This document shows positions 1-9,287 of a stretch of DNA of 51,316 bases, piece after piece (the first letter of the stretch is position 1; each line of letters opens with the position of its first letter). The notes under the pieces were generated by a model that saw nothing but the letters and a program-made list of their open reading frames with translations, did no database searches and was not told the origin of the DNA. Position numbers and translations under genes: made by a program. The DNA is from an uncultured Rhodospirillales bacterium (lineage in GTDB: Bacteria; Pseudomonadota; Alphaproteobacteria; Acetobacterales; Acetobacteraceae), in NCBI GenBank assembly GCA_903845065.1, contig CAIMWH010000300.1:1-51316 (forward strand), read 5' to 3'.

Positions 1-1
1 G

Positions 2-448
2 CCGTTCGTGGTGAAGATGAAGGAATTCCTCGCCCCCGAGATCAAGAACGGCTCGGTCGAGGTCTTCAACGATGCCCAGACCATCACCGTGCGCTTGATC
101 AACCGCAACATGTTCGGCTCCGGCGAGGCCACGCTGGCCTCGTCCTACACCCAGTTGCTCACCCGCCTGGGTGACGCGCTGAACGATGAACCCGGAGATA
201 TCATGGTCAACGGCTACACCGACGACCAGCCGATCCATACGGCCCGCTTCCCGTCCAACTTCGAGTTGTCGCAGTCCCGCGCGGATGCGGTGGCGAACCA
301 GTTGCGCGCCCGCCTGAAGGACCCCAAGCGCATGCGCGCCCAGGGCAAGGCGCAGGCCGACCCGATCGGCCCGAACACCACTGCCGAAGGCCGAGCCCAA
401 AACCGGCGGACCGAGGTTGTCCTCATCCGCGCCTCGGACGCGATGTGA
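2..448 (+). CDS. TssL-type OmpA C-terminal domain (5'-truncated by window edge)
   Basis: This is the C-terminal part of a type VI secretion protein carrying an OmpA/MotB peptidoglycan-binding domain, most likely an evolved TssL (DotU-OmpA) or a TagL-like anchor that ties the membrane complex to the cell wall. The frame is open to the left edge, so the N-terminus and any membrane helix lie outside the window. Seen directly: an FGSGEA strand, the NGYTDD segment and the SNFELSQSRADAV helix, which are the typical core of OmpA_C, then QNRRTEVVL near the end. The stop lies 10 bases before tssM, as expected for one operon. Family assignment is firm; the exact subunit name is inferred from the neighbouring TssM. 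Confidence 0.85.
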   Translation, partial: PFVVKMKEFLAPEIKNGSVEVFNDAQTITVRLINRNMFGSGEATLASSYTQLLTRLGDALNDEPGDIMVNGYTDDQPIHTARFPSNFELSQSRADAVANQLRARLKDPKRMRAQGKAQADPIGPNTTAEGRAQNRRTEVVLIRASDAM

Positions 449-458
449 GGCACCCGAC

Positions 459-3400
459 ATGAGCTCATTTTTCGCCTTCCTGCGTTCGCGCTGGGTCACC
501 ACCTTCCTCGGCGCCATTGTCCTGGCGCTGCTGATCTGGTTCGTCGGCCCGCTGCTTGGCCTTGGGTCCCTGCATCCGTTCGAAACCGAGATCGCCCGCT
601 ACATCGCCATCGCGGTGATCTTCGTGCTGTGGCTGGTGACCAACCTGATGCGGGAGCTGAGTGCCAGCCGCAAGGAAAAGCAACTCACCACCGAAATCGC
701 TGCCCCGGACCCGAGCGCCACCGCCTCGGCCGAGGAAGTGGCGCTGCTGTCGGAACGGCTGACCGAGGCGCTCAAGACGCTGAAGAAGGCCAAGGGCAAA
801 GGCGCCGGCCAGAAGCGGCTGTCCTCGCTGCCGTGGTACATGTTCATCGGCCCGCCGGGCTCGGGCAAGACCACCGCGCTGCTGAACTGCGGCCTGAATT
901 TCCCGCTGTCCGATACTCCCAACACCGCCAAGGCATTGGCCGGCGTCGGCGGCACCCGCAATTGCGACTGGTGGTTCACCGATGATGCGGTGATGATCGA
1001 TACCGCCGGCCGCTACACTACCCAGGACAGCCAGGCCACCGTCGACAATGCCGCCTGGCTCGGCTTCCTCCGCCTGCTCAAGAAGCACCGCAAGCGCCAG
1101 CCCATCAACGGCGTTCTGGTGGCGATCAGCCTGTCCGACCTCGCCGTGCTCGGTGAGGATGAGCGCCTGACCCACGCCCGCGCCATCCGCCGCCGCGTGC
1201 GCGAATTGCAGGACGAGCTTGGCGTGCGCATGCCGGTGTATGTGCTGTTCACCAAGGCCGACCTCATCGCCGGGTTTGTCGAATTCTTCGACACCATCGG
1301 CCGCGAGGAGCGCGAGCAGGTCTGGGGTGTCACCTTCCCGATGGACAACGGCAAGGGCGATGACGGCGCGGTGGCGAATTTCGCCCCCGAGTTTGACCTG
1401 CTGCTGAACCGCCTGAACGATCGTATGCTGGAGAACGTGCAGAAGGAGTCCGACCTTCAGCGCCGGCGCCTGATCTACGGCTTCCCCCAGCAACTCGGCT
1501 CGATGCGCGATATCGCCAACGAGTTCCTCACCGAGTGCTTCCGCCCCAGCCGCCTCGAGGCCCGGGCTCTGCTGCGCGGCATCTACTTCACCAGCGGCAC
1601 CCAGTATGGCAACCCGATCGACCGCCTGATGGGCACCATGGCCAATGAGTTCGGCCTGCCGCGCCAGTCCGTCACCGCCTTCAGCGGCAGTGGCCGCAGC
1701 TACTTCCTCACACGCCTCATCAAGGAAGTGGTGTTCGGCGAAGCCGCCCTCGTCGGGCTCGACCCGAAGGTGGAACGCCGCGCCAAGTTCATCAGCTACG
1801 GCGCCTACGCCACCTGCGCGCTGATCATCCTCGGCTTGCTCGGGATCTGGACGGCGAGCTATTTCGGCAACCGGGACCTCATCGCCCAGGTCCATTCCAG
1901 TTCGGCGGTCTACAACACGCAGTTCGCCGAGGTGGCTAAGCGTGGCCCGATGGATGCCGACCTGTCCGCCGTGGTGGCACCGCTCAACACGCTGCGGGAT
2001 ATCCGTGGCGGCTATGGTGAGCGTGACGCCTCGCCGCCGATCAGCCTCACCTTCGGGCTCTACCAGGGCGAGAAGCTCGGCACGGCGGCAACCGACTCCT
2101 ACGTTCGTGCGCTCAACGGCCTCCTGCTGCCGCGCATGATCGCCCGCGCCGAAGCCCAGATGGTGGCCAAGCTCGACAATCCGGATTTCCTCTACCAGAT
2201 CCTCAAGGTCTACCTGATCCTCGGCCGCGCCGGCCCGCTTGACCGCGAATTGGTGATGCAGTGGTTCAGCGCCGACCTGCTCGCCACCTTCCCGGGCGAG
2301 GACGAAACTCCGGTTCGCGAGGCCCTCGCCGGCCACGCCGACGCCATGCTGCACCAGCCGCTGGCCCAGCTTGGCCTCAACGATGCCCTGGTGGCCCGTG
2401 CCCGCGCCGTGCTCAACCGCGAGCCGCTGGCCGAGTACAGCTATAACCGCATCATGCGCAGCAAGCGCGTGCTGGCCATCCCGCCCTGGACGGTGGCTGA
2501 AAACGGCGGCCCCGGTGCCGGCCGCGTGTTCCAGTTGCGCTCGCGCAAGCCGCTCGATAGTGGCGTGAACGGTATCTACACCTGGGCCGGCTACCACAAC
2601 GTGTTCCTCACCGTGCTGCCCACCGTCACCCTCGATCTGGCGGAAGACAGTTGGGTGCTCGGCCGCCCGAAGCGGGACGTCACCACCACGCTGCGCGACA
2701 CCACCAAGCTGCGTCGCGATGTGATGGGCCTGTACCTCGATGACTACACCCGGGTGTGGGACGCGATGTTGCAGGACATCACGGTGAAGCCCTTCGCCAA
2801 CCTGCAGGAAGCGCTCGACCAACTCAGCCTGCTGTCGGCCCCGGCTTCGCCGCTGCGCGATGTGCTGCTCTCGGCGGACGCCCAGACCCAGCTCAGCCGC
2901 GCCGCCGCCACTGACCAGGCGCTCGCCGCGGCTGAAGCCAAGGGCGCCAAGATCGGCCAGCGTGCCGCTGGTTTCGCGGCATGGGAAGCCCGCTCCGGCC
3001 TGTCGATCAAGCAGAACGAACTGCTCAACATCATGGGCGAGGCGTTCGGCAACGATGCCAGCGGCAAGCCGGTCGATCCCGCTCGCCGGGTCGATGAGCA
3101 CTTCAAGACCCTGCATGACTTCGTCACCGGCACCGAGGCACGCCCGGCGCCGCTGGAACTGGCGCTGACCAAGATCAACCAGATGTACCAGGGCATGAAC
3201 CAGGTCGCCAACGCCCCCAACCAGGGGCAGGCGGTGCTGAACCAGGTGCAGGGCGGCGGTGGTGCCAATGCCGGCGCCGCGCAGCAGTTGCAGGAAATGA
3301 CCCGCGACATGCCCAAGCCGGTGGCGGCCATCATGTCCACGGTGGCCACCAACAGCAATCAGGTGGTGAACCAGGGTGCCGGGCAGGAACTGGCCAACGC

Positions 3401-4088
3401 CTGGCGCTCCCAGGTGGTGCCGCTGTGCGAGGCCGCCTTCAACCGCTACCCGCTGGTCGCCGGCAGTTCGTCCGACGTGCCGGTGGATGACTTCGCCAGC
3501 CTGCTCGCCCCTGGCGGGATGATGGACCAGTTCTTCGACAAGTACCTGAAAACCTTCGTCGACAAATCGAGCCGTCCGTGGAAATGGGCCTCGGCCGATC
3601 GCGTGCCGGGCGGCCTGTCGCCCAGTTCGCTGGCGGAATTCGAGCGTGCGGCGCAAATCCGTGACGCCCTGTTCACCAACGGCAAGGAAATCCAGGTCCG
3701 CTTCCAACTGGTGCCGATCGCGCTCGACCCGCAGGTTGCGCAGATCACCATCGACATCGCCGGCCAGACCCTTACCTGGAACCACGGCCCGCCCGAACCA
3801 GGCGCCTTCACCTGGCCCGGCTCCGGCGGCAAGACGCTGATCCGCGTGACGATGACACCGGCCGGTGGCGCCGGCGGTCAGGGCCAGGTCATGGAGCGGG
3901 ACGGCTCCTGGGCGCTGCTCCGCCTGCTCGACGCGGCCAAGATCACGCCCTCCGGCCAGCCCGACAAGTTCCGCATCGCTTTCACCGGCGGCGGCGGCAC
4001 GGCGACGTTCGAGCTGAACGCCAGGAGCGTGAACAACCCGTTCACCATGACGGCGCTGCGCAGCTTCCGCTGCCCGCCGAAGCTGTAA
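459..4088 (+). CDS. tssM: Type VI secretion membrane subunit TssM (IcmF family)
   Basis: TssM is the large inner-membrane subunit that, with TssJ and TssL, forms the channel complex on which the T6SS baseplate docks. The 1209-residue product has the family's usual length. Two hydrophobic helices lie at about residues 12-32 and 47-65. A Walker A motif GPPGSGKTT is at 131-139 and a Walker B-like MIDTAGR follows about 50 residues later. A third helix sits near residue 455, followed by a long periplasmic IcmF_C region ending in a beta-rich domain. I chose the ATG at 459 because it starts a clean membrane helix 10 bases after the preceding stop; an in-frame GTG at 417 would overlap that gene. Frames are intact throughout. 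Confidence 0.95.
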   Translation: MSSFFAFLRSRWVTTFLGAIVLALLIWFVGPLLGLGSLHPFETEIARYIAIAVIFVLWLVTNLMRELSASRKEKQLTTEIAAPDPSATASAEEVALLSERLTEALKTLKKAKGKGAGQKRLSSLPWYMFIGPPGSGKTTALLNCGLNFPLSDTPNTAKALAGVGGTRNCDWWFTDDAVMIDTAGRYTTQDSQATVDNAAWLGFLRLLKKHRKRQPINGVLVAISLSDLAVLGEDERLTHARAIRRRVRELQDELGVRMPVYVLFTKADLIAGFVEFFDTIGREEREQVWGVTFPMDNGKGDDGAVANFAPEFDLLLNRLNDRMLENVQKESDLQRRRLIYGFPQQLGSMRDIANEFLTECFRPSRLEARALLRGIYFTSGTQYGNPIDRLMGTMANEFGLPRQSVTAFSGSGRSYFLTRLIKEVVFGEAALVGLDPKVERRAKFISYGAYATCALIILGLLGIWTASYFGNRDLIAQVHSSSAVYNTQFAEVAKRGPMDADLSAVVAPLNTLRDIRGGYGERDASPPISLTFGLYQGEKLGTAATDSYVRALNGLLLPRMIARAEAQMVAKLDNPDFLYQILKVYLILGRAGPLDRELVMQWFSADLLATFPGEDETPVREALAGHADAMLHQPLAQLGLNDALVARARAVLNREPLAEYSYNRIMRSKRVLAIPPWTVAENGGPGAGRVFQLRSRKPLDSGVNGIYTWAGYHNVFLTVLPTVTLDLAEDSWVLGRPKRDVTTTLRDTTKLRRDVMGLYLDDYTRVWDAMLQDITVKPFANLQEALDQLSLLSAPASPLRDVLLSADAQTQLSRAAATDQALAAAEAKGAKIGQRAAGFAAWEARSGLSIKQNELLNIMGEAFGNDASGKPVDPARRVDEHFKTLHDFVTGTEARPAPLELALTKINQMYQGMNQVANAPNQGQAVLNQVQGGGGANAGAAQQLQEMTRDMPKPVAAIMSTVATNSNQVVNQGAGQELANAWRSQVVPLCEAAFNRYPLVAGSSSDVPVDDFASLLAPGGMMDQFFDKYLKTFVDKSSRPWKWASADRVPGGLSPSSLAEFERAAQIRDALFTNGKEIQVRFQLVPIALDPQVAQITIDIAGQTLTWNHGPPEPGAFTWPGSGGKTLIRVTMTPAGGAGGQGQVMERDGSWALLRLLDAAKITPSGQPDKFRIAFTGGGGTATFELNARSVNNPFTMTALRSFRCPPKL

Positions 4089-4107
4089 GCAGGGGAGCGC
4101 GCGTTCG

Positions 4108-6126
4108 ATGGGCGATGCCACGCAACAAGCCGCCTCGAAATCCTGGGTCGAGGTAAAGTTCAGCCCCAAGCCCTCATACACGCTGCTGTTCGACGGCATG
4201 CGTGGCCATGAGGAACTGGGCCGGCCTTTCCTCTATGACCTGGATTTGTCGAGCGGCGAGTTGCGCGCCGGCATCGTCGAACTGGTGGGCCGCTCGTGCA
4301 CCATCTGGCTCTCCCAATCCAAGGAGGGCACTGAGGACCGCTACTTCAACGGCATCGTCACCCGGGTGGTGGCGGCCGGCCTTATCGCCGGTGCCTACCG
4401 CTACCGGCTGGAAATCCGCCCGTGGTTCTGGCTGCTCACCCGGCAGATGGACAATCGGATCTTCCAGAAGAAGTCTGCCTTCAAGATCATCACCGAACTG
4501 TTCAGCGCCGAGGGCCTTCAGTACGAAGACAAGCGCCAGGCCAGTGCCGGCGATACCGAACTCGAATACTGCGTGCAGTACCATGAGTCGACGTATGACT
4601 TCATCATGCGCCTGATGGAGGAGTACGGCCTCTACTACTACTTCAAGCACTCGGATGGTGAGCACAAGCTCATGATTTCCGACGATCCAAATGCCCACGA
4701 AGCCCTTAGCGACGCCCTCCCGTTCGTCTACGAACAAACCGATTACCGCACCGTGGGTGACCACATCTGGACCTGGTCGACCGACCTGTCGCTGCAATCG
4801 GGCAAGGTGACCTTTCGCGATTACAACTTCACCACCCCCTCGGCGGACCTAACCGCCAAAACGGTGAAGGAAGAGAGCCACGAGCACGGCAAGTACGAGG
4901 TCTACGAATACCCCGGCCCGTATGACATCACTGCCACCGGCAACAAGCTGACGGACGTGCGGATGCAGGCCATCGCCATGAACCGCACGGTGATCGATGG
5001 CGAGAGCAACGCCCGCGGCCTGCACCCCGGCTGGCGCTTCACCCTGTCCAAGCACCCGCAGACCGCGGTGAACAAGGAATACCTCGTCATCAAGTCGGAC
5101 TTCGTGCTCGGCATGGGGGACGGCTCCACTGTCGATAACGAGTCGGACAATCAGAGCGAAACCATCGACACCTACCGCGTCGCCTTCGTCGCCATCCCAG
5201 GTGATGTGCCGTTCCGGCTTGACCGCGCCACCCCGCGCCCCTCCATCCGCGGCCTGCAAACCGCCAAGGTGGTGGGTGCCTCGGGCGAGGAGATCGACAC
5301 CGACGAGTACGGCCGCGTGAAGGTGAAGTTCCACTGGGACCGCGCCGAGGTGGATGACGACCAGCGCACCTGCTGGATCCGCGTGGCGCAGATGATGGCC
5401 GGCAACGCCTGGGGCACCATGTTCATCCCGCGCGTCGAACAGGAAGTCGTTGTCGAATTCCTCGAAGGCAATCCGGACCGCCCGCTGATCACCGGCGTGG
5501 TCTACAACGCCAACAACAAGGTTCCCTACGCGCTGCCGGACAACAAGACCCGCAGCACCGTCAAAACCAATTCGAGCAAGGGCGGCGGCGGCTTCAACGA
5601 GATCCGCTTCGAGGACAAGAAGGATTCCGAGGAGGTGTTCTTCCAGGCCCAGAAGGACTACAACAAGGTTGTCCTCAACAACGAGACGGTGAAGATCAAG
5701 AAAGACACCACCACCACCGTCGAGGAAGGCAACCGTAGCGTCACCGTTTCCAAGGGCAACGACGAGCACACCGTCTCCGAGGGCAACCAGAAAGTGACGG
5801 TGTCCAAGGGTGACGTGACCCACTCCGTGGACACCGGCAAGCGCACCACCAGCATCAACGGCAACGATGCCACCACGGTGAAAACCGGCGACCACACCGT
5901 CGATGTCTCGGCCGGCAAGGGCGCCGTCACGGCGGCCCAGTCCATCACCCACACCGTGGGCGGCAATTCGGCCAAGATCGATACCTCGAGCCTCACCCTC
6001 ACCGTGGGGGCGAACTCCATCAAGATCGACATGATGCAGATCGTGATTACCTGTGGCGCCAACTCGGTCAAGCTGGACCCGTCCGGCATCACGCTCACCG
6101 GCGCCCCTTTGGTCCAGATCAACTAG
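4108..6126 (+). CDS. vgrG: Type VI secretion tip protein VgrG (TssI)
   Basis: VgrG trimerises into the needle tip that sits on the Hcp tube and carries effectors. The 672 residues hold a gp27-like N-terminal module (about 1-370), the OB-fold gp5 segment with the family-typical RVKVKFHWDR and CWIRVAQ stretches (about 400-430), then a repetitive spike. From about residue 530 the sequence becomes short beta repeats (TVSEGNQKVTVSKG and similar), consistent with a gp5-type beta-helix, and it ends GAPLVQIN as many VgrGs do. There is no C-terminal toxin extension, so cargo must be non-covalent or carried by another tip protein. The start has a GGGGAG Shine-Dalgarno at about 4092. It lies 19 bases after tssM and 4 bases before tssC. 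Confidence 0.95.
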   Translation: MGDATQQAASKSWVEVKFSPKPSYTLLFDGMRGHEELGRPFLYDLDLSSGELRAGIVELVGRSCTIWLSQSKEGTEDRYFNGIVTRVVAAGLIAGAYRYRLEIRPWFWLLTRQMDNRIFQKKSAFKIITELFSAEGLQYEDKRQASAGDTELEYCVQYHESTYDFIMRLMEEYGLYYYFKHSDGEHKLMISDDPNAHEALSDALPFVYEQTDYRTVGDHIWTWSTDLSLQSGKVTFRDYNFTTPSADLTAKTVKEESHEHGKYEVYEYPGPYDITATGNKLTDVRMQAIAMNRTVIDGESNARGLHPGWRFTLSKHPQTAVNKEYLVIKSDFVLGMGDGSTVDNESDNQSETIDTYRVAFVAIPGDVPFRLDRATPRPSIRGLQTAKVVGASGEEIDTDEYGRVKVKFHWDRAEVDDDQRTCWIRVAQMMAGNAWGTMFIPRVEQEVVVEFLEGNPDRPLITGVVYNANNKVPYALPDNKTRSTVKTNSSKGGGGFNEIRFEDKKDSEEVFFQAQKDYNKVVLNNETVKIKKDTTTTVEEGNRSVTVSKGNDEHTVSEGNQKVTVSKGDVTHSVDTGKRTTSINGNDATTVKTGDHTVDVSAGKGAVTAAQSITHTVGGNSAKIDTSSLTLTVGANSIKIDMMQIVITCGANSVKLDPSGITLTGAPLVQIN

Positions 6127-6130
6127 CGCC

Positions 6131-7591
6131 ATGGCCAACGGCAACGCCGATCCGGGTTTTATCGACCTGCTGGAGCGGGACTATATGCCGCAGGTGGCGG
6201 CGCCGCTCGAACGCGAACCGCCGCCGCTCGCCTGGATCCAGACCCTGGCCACCCTGCTCGCGGCCGATCCGCACCGGCCCAAGGACCGCCTGCAACGCAT
6301 GATCGAGGCGCTGGTGGGCGAGATCGACCTCGTCGTCAGCCACCAGATCAACGCCATCCTGCATGCGCCCGAGTTCCAGGAGCTTGAAGCCACCTGGCGC
6401 GGCCTGTTCATGCTGGTGCGCGCGAGCGATCCCGATCTGGGCGCCAAGGTGAAGGTGTTCAACATCAGCAAGCGCGAGCTGCTGCGCACCACGCGCAAGT
6501 TCCGCGGCGATGCCTGGGATCGCAGCCCGCTGTTCCTGCGCATCTATGAGGAAGAGTACGGGCAGTTCGGCGGCCAGCCCTACGGCATGCTGCTGGGGGA
6601 CTATTATTTCGACCACCGGCCGGATGACGTGGCGCTCATCAACGACATGGCCAAGATCGCCGCCGCCGCCCACGCCCCCTTCATCGCTGGCGCCGCCGCC
6701 TCCCTGATGCAGATGGACACCTGGGCCGAGGTCGCCAATCCGCGTGATCTCGGGCGCATCCTGCAAACCCCGGAATACGTCGCCTGGCGCGCCATGCGGG
6801 ACCAGGAGGACGTGCGCTACATCGGCTTGTGCATGCCGCGCTACCTCGGCCGCCTGCCCTACGGCCAACAGACTGACCCGCTGGACGCCTTCGCCTTCGA
6901 GGAAGACACCGAGAGCCTCGATTGCAGCAAGCTGCTGTGGTGCAACGCCGCCTACGCCTTCGGCACCAACGTGATGCGCGCCTTCGTCAACTACGGCTGG
7001 TGCGTCCGCATCCGCGGCATCGATCGCGGCGGCGTGGTGGACGATCTGCCGATGCTCCACCACCCCACCGCCGACGGCAACACCGATCGCCGCACCATCA
7101 CCGAGATCTGCATCAGCGAGCGGCGCGAGGCGGAACTGGCCTCGTGTGGCCTCATCCCCCTGGTCCACCGCAAGAACAGCGAGGTTGCCGCCTTCATCAG
7201 CGCGCAGTCCCTCCAGAAGCCGCATGTCGATGCGGACCCGGATGCCACCGCCAACGCCAATTTGTCCGCCCGGCTGCCCTATTTGTTCGCCTGCAGCCGC
7301 TTCGCGCACTACCTGAAATGCATGGTGCGCGACAAGGTCGGCTCCACCATGACCGGCACCCAGCTCGAAGCCTGGCTCTCGGCCTGGCTGACCGACTACT
7401 GCGACGGTTCGCCCGATACCTCGTCCGAGGAGTTCAAGGCCGCCCACCCCCTCGCGGACGGCAAGGTGACGCTGGTGGCCCGTGGCGACACGCCCGGCAT
7501 GTACGAAGCCAAGTTCTTCCTCCGCCCGCACTACCAGCTCGAGGGCATGAGCGTTGCCCTCCGCCTCGTCTCCCGCCTGCCCACCCAATGA
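6131..7591 (+). CDS. tssC: Type VI secretion contractile sheath large subunit TssC
   Basis: TssC (VipB) forms the contractile sheath with TssB. The 486-residue product has the normal family length. Recognisable features are the N-terminal LIDxLVSHQINAILH-like helix, the LEATWRGL segment near residue 80 (a hallmark of the family), the FKVFNISK-type strand and a C-terminal end with FFLRPHYQLEGM. I chose the ATG at 6131, four bases after the vgrG stop; the frame is open further upstream but only inside vgrG. TssB, which is usually adjacent and upstream, is not present here, so it must lie outside the window. Finding tssC between vgrG and hcp is a less common order. Confidence 0.93.
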   Translation: MANGNADPGFIDLLERDYMPQVAAPLEREPPPLAWIQTLATLLAADPHRPKDRLQRMIEALVGEIDLVVSHQINAILHAPEFQELEATWRGLFMLVRASDPDLGAKVKVFNISKRELLRTTRKFRGDAWDRSPLFLRIYEEEYGQFGGQPYGMLLGDYYFDHRPDDVALINDMAKIAAAAHAPFIAGAAASLMQMDTWAEVANPRDLGRILQTPEYVAWRAMRDQEDVRYIGLCMPRYLGRLPYGQQTDPLDAFAFEEDTESLDCSKLLWCNAAYAFGTNVMRAFVNYGWCVRIRGIDRGGVVDDLPMLHHPTADGNTDRRTITEICISERREAELASCGLIPLVHRKNSEVAAFISAQSLQKPHVDADPDATANANLSARLPYLFACSRFAHYLKCMVRDKVGSTMTGTQLEAWLSAWLTDYCDGSPDTSSEEFKAAHPLADGKVTLVARGDTPGMYEAKFFLRPHYQLEGMSVALRLVSRLPTQ

Positions 7592-7638
7592 TCGCGCGCC
7601 GTGCCAACTCCGAGCCGATGAACCCCATGTGCAATCGT

Positions 7639-7661
7639 ACACCGGCCGCCCGCGGCGGTGT
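7639..7661 (+). other. Intergenic hairpin between tssC and hcp
   Basis: The 98-base gap between tssC and the first hcp gene contains an imperfect inverted repeat with ACACCG at 7639-7644 and CGGTGT at 7656-7661, with G/C-rich bases between. It has no following T-run, so a strong terminator is unlikely. It could stabilise the 3' end of the upstream message or mark a processing site that allows higher hcp expression. The role is inferred only. Confidence 0.35.
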
Positions 7662-7689
7662 GCCGTCATTTCCGTCCTAGGAGACCGCA

Positions 7690-8523
7690 ATGGATCAGAA
7701 TGACACCGACCTGCTGATGCGCTTCGTCCTCAAGGACGGTGGTGACGTATGGGGCGAGTGCTCGATCGATATCGACGACAAGGACACCCTGGCCAAGGGT
7801 TTCACCAAGAACGCCACCTACGACACCTACACCAATTTCTTCGAAATCAATGACTTCGACTTCGGCCTGTCGCTGAAGGACGAGCAGCCCGGTGGCGGCA
7901 AGGGCGGCGCGGCCGGTGGTGCCGGGGGCGGCGCCGGGGGCGGCGCGCGCGGGCCGATCGTGGGCGGCTATGGTGGCTCGGTGGGTGGCTACCGTGGCGG
8001 TTCGACGCCGCAGAACCAGCTCAGTGGTGGCCGTCCGGGCGGCCCGGCCGGGGTGGCCGGTGCCGCGGGCGGCAACAGCGGCGCGGGCCGGGGTGCCTTC
8101 GCCAGTTGGCGAAGCGCCACCGATGCCGCCGCCAAGTTGCTGAAGTTCCCGCTTGAATTCGACAAGTTCAGCTTCTCCAAGGTGATCGACGCCGCTTCGC
8201 CCATCCTGTTCCAGAACTGCGTGAACTCGATCCCCTTCCTGAGCGCCACCCTGGTGAAGCGCATCTCCCAGGGCGGCGAGGATGCCAAGGGCATGCGCCC
8301 CACCGTCAGCTACCTGAGTTTCGAGTTCAAGTCGGTCTACATCACCAGCATCAACTGGGACGATGGCGAGGTGGTGAAGGAGAAGATCCAGTTCACCGCC
8401 GATTACCTGATGCTCCGCTACCGCCCGCAGCTCGAGGATGGCACCGTCAGCACCAAGGGCGAGCAGATGGTGGAATGGAACGGTGCGGACGGTCGCGGCG
8501 AAAACATTCGCAAGATCAGCTGA
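7690..8523 (+). CDS. hcp: Hcp-family T6SS tube protein with a glycine-rich insertion
   Basis: Hcp (TssD) hexamers stack into the inner tube of the T6SS. This product is 277 residues, against about 160-175 for ordinary Hcp. Hcp-like sequence forms residues 1-65 (including FFEINDFDFGLSL) and about 145-277 (KFSFSKVIDAASPILFQNC, then a strand SVYITSINW). Between them is an insertion of roughly 75 residues, almost all Gly, Ala and Ser, with GGAGGG-type runs, at the place where other Hcps have a short variable Gly/Ser loop. The ATG has an AGGAG site 7 bases upstream. The gene is 12 bases before a second Hcp-like gene. Family call is by motif recognition; the function of the insertion is unknown. 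Confidence 0.85.
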   Translation: MDQNDTDLLMRFVLKDGGDVWGECSIDIDDKDTLAKGFTKNATYDTYTNFFEINDFDFGLSLKDEQPGGGKGGAAGGAGGGAGGGARGPIVGGYGGSVGGYRGGSTPQNQLSGGRPGGPAGVAGAAGGNSGAGRGAFASWRSATDAAAKLLKFPLEFDKFSFSKVIDAASPILFQNCVNSIPFLSATLVKRISQGGEDAKGMRPTVSYLSFEFKSVYITSINWDDGEVVKEKIQFTADYLMLRYRPQLEDGTVSTKGEQMVEWNGADGRGENIRKIS

Positions 8524-8535
8524 GGAGCTGCACAG

Positions 8536-9243
8536 ATGGCCAAAGGCGAAAGCAGCGACCTGTTCATGAAGCTCGTCCAGAGCGGTTCGCCCACCGGCAC
8601 CACCGCGATCAAGGCCGAGGCGACCACCTCGCCGGTGGCGGCGGGGCAGAAGCCGAACAAGCTGTTGAACGGCTTCGTGCAGGGGCAGTTGTTCGAAATC
8701 GAGTCGTTCACCTTCCGCGCCGGCGTTGCCATCCCGAGCAAAGTAGCGCCCGGACGTGAGGGCCAGGGTGTCGCCGCCGGCAGCAGCGGGGCGCCGGATG
8801 CCAACGCTGCCCGCCTGCGCGAGCTGACCGAGCGCATGAACGAGATGATGAAGCGGGCCAACAAGGCCGCCGAAGAGGACAAGGACGGCAAGCACGTTGA
8901 CGTGCAGCCCATCACCTTCAAGCGCAACATCGATACCGCGTCCAAGACGATGATCAAGTTCTGCATCGACTGCACGCCGATCGACAGCATCACCCTCATC
9001 AAGCGCAAGGCCGCCGGCGGCAAGGCCTCGGGCGAAACCTACCTGCGGATGGATTTCCAGGGCTGCCTGATCACCAAGGTGGACTGGAGCAATGACGCCC
9101 AGGTGGCCGAAACCGTCGAGTTCATCTATCGCAGCGTCACCGTGCACTACAAACCGCAGTTGCCCGACGGCAGCCTCGGCGCGGTGAAATCCGCCTTCTG
9201 GAAAACCCTGTCCTCCGAACTCAAGGAGGTCGACCTGCGGTGA
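8536..9243 (+). CDS. Second Hcp-family T6SS protein with a charged helical insertion
   Basis: This 235-residue protein is a divergent paralogue of the preceding Hcp. It begins SSDLFMKL as Hcps do. It shares the second-half pattern: ITFKRNIDTASK aligns with FSFSKVIDAASP, and ITKVDW with ITSINW, followed by HYKPQLPDGS against RYRPQLEDGT. Its central insertion (about residues 70-118) differs from the neighbour's: a Gly/Ala stretch, then a highly charged amphipathic helix (LRELTERMNEMMKRANKAAE). A GAGGAG site precedes the ATG by 8 bases. Two adjacent, strongly diverged Hcps suggest a mixed tube, a cap or adaptor ring, or a cargo carrier rather than simple duplication. It could also be an Hcp-like effector adaptor. 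Confidence 0.75.
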   Translation: MAKGESSDLFMKLVQSGSPTGTTAIKAEATTSPVAAGQKPNKLLNGFVQGQLFEIESFTFRAGVAIPSKVAPGREGQGVAAGSSGAPDANAARLRELTERMNEMMKRANKAAEEDKDGKHVDVQPITFKRNIDTASKTMIKFCIDCTPIDSITLIKRKAAGGKASGETYLRMDFQGCLITKVDWSNDAQVAETVEFIYRSVTVHYKPQLPDGSLGAVKSAFWKTLSSELKEVDLR

Positions 9244-9287
9244 GCCCGCTCGCCGCATTGTCCCTGGTCTAGAAAGGAGCCCACGCC

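Noticed and set aside
465-4199. Very long open frame on the - strand opposite tssM
   Set aside because: It is a high-GC antisense shadow: low-complexity His/Gly/Arg-rich translation, no motif, and tssM on the other strand is certain.
5650-6120. Repeat array in the end of vgrG as a CRISPR or DNA repeat
   Set aside because: The periodicity is at the protein level (beta-spike repeats), with no exact DNA repeats or spacers.
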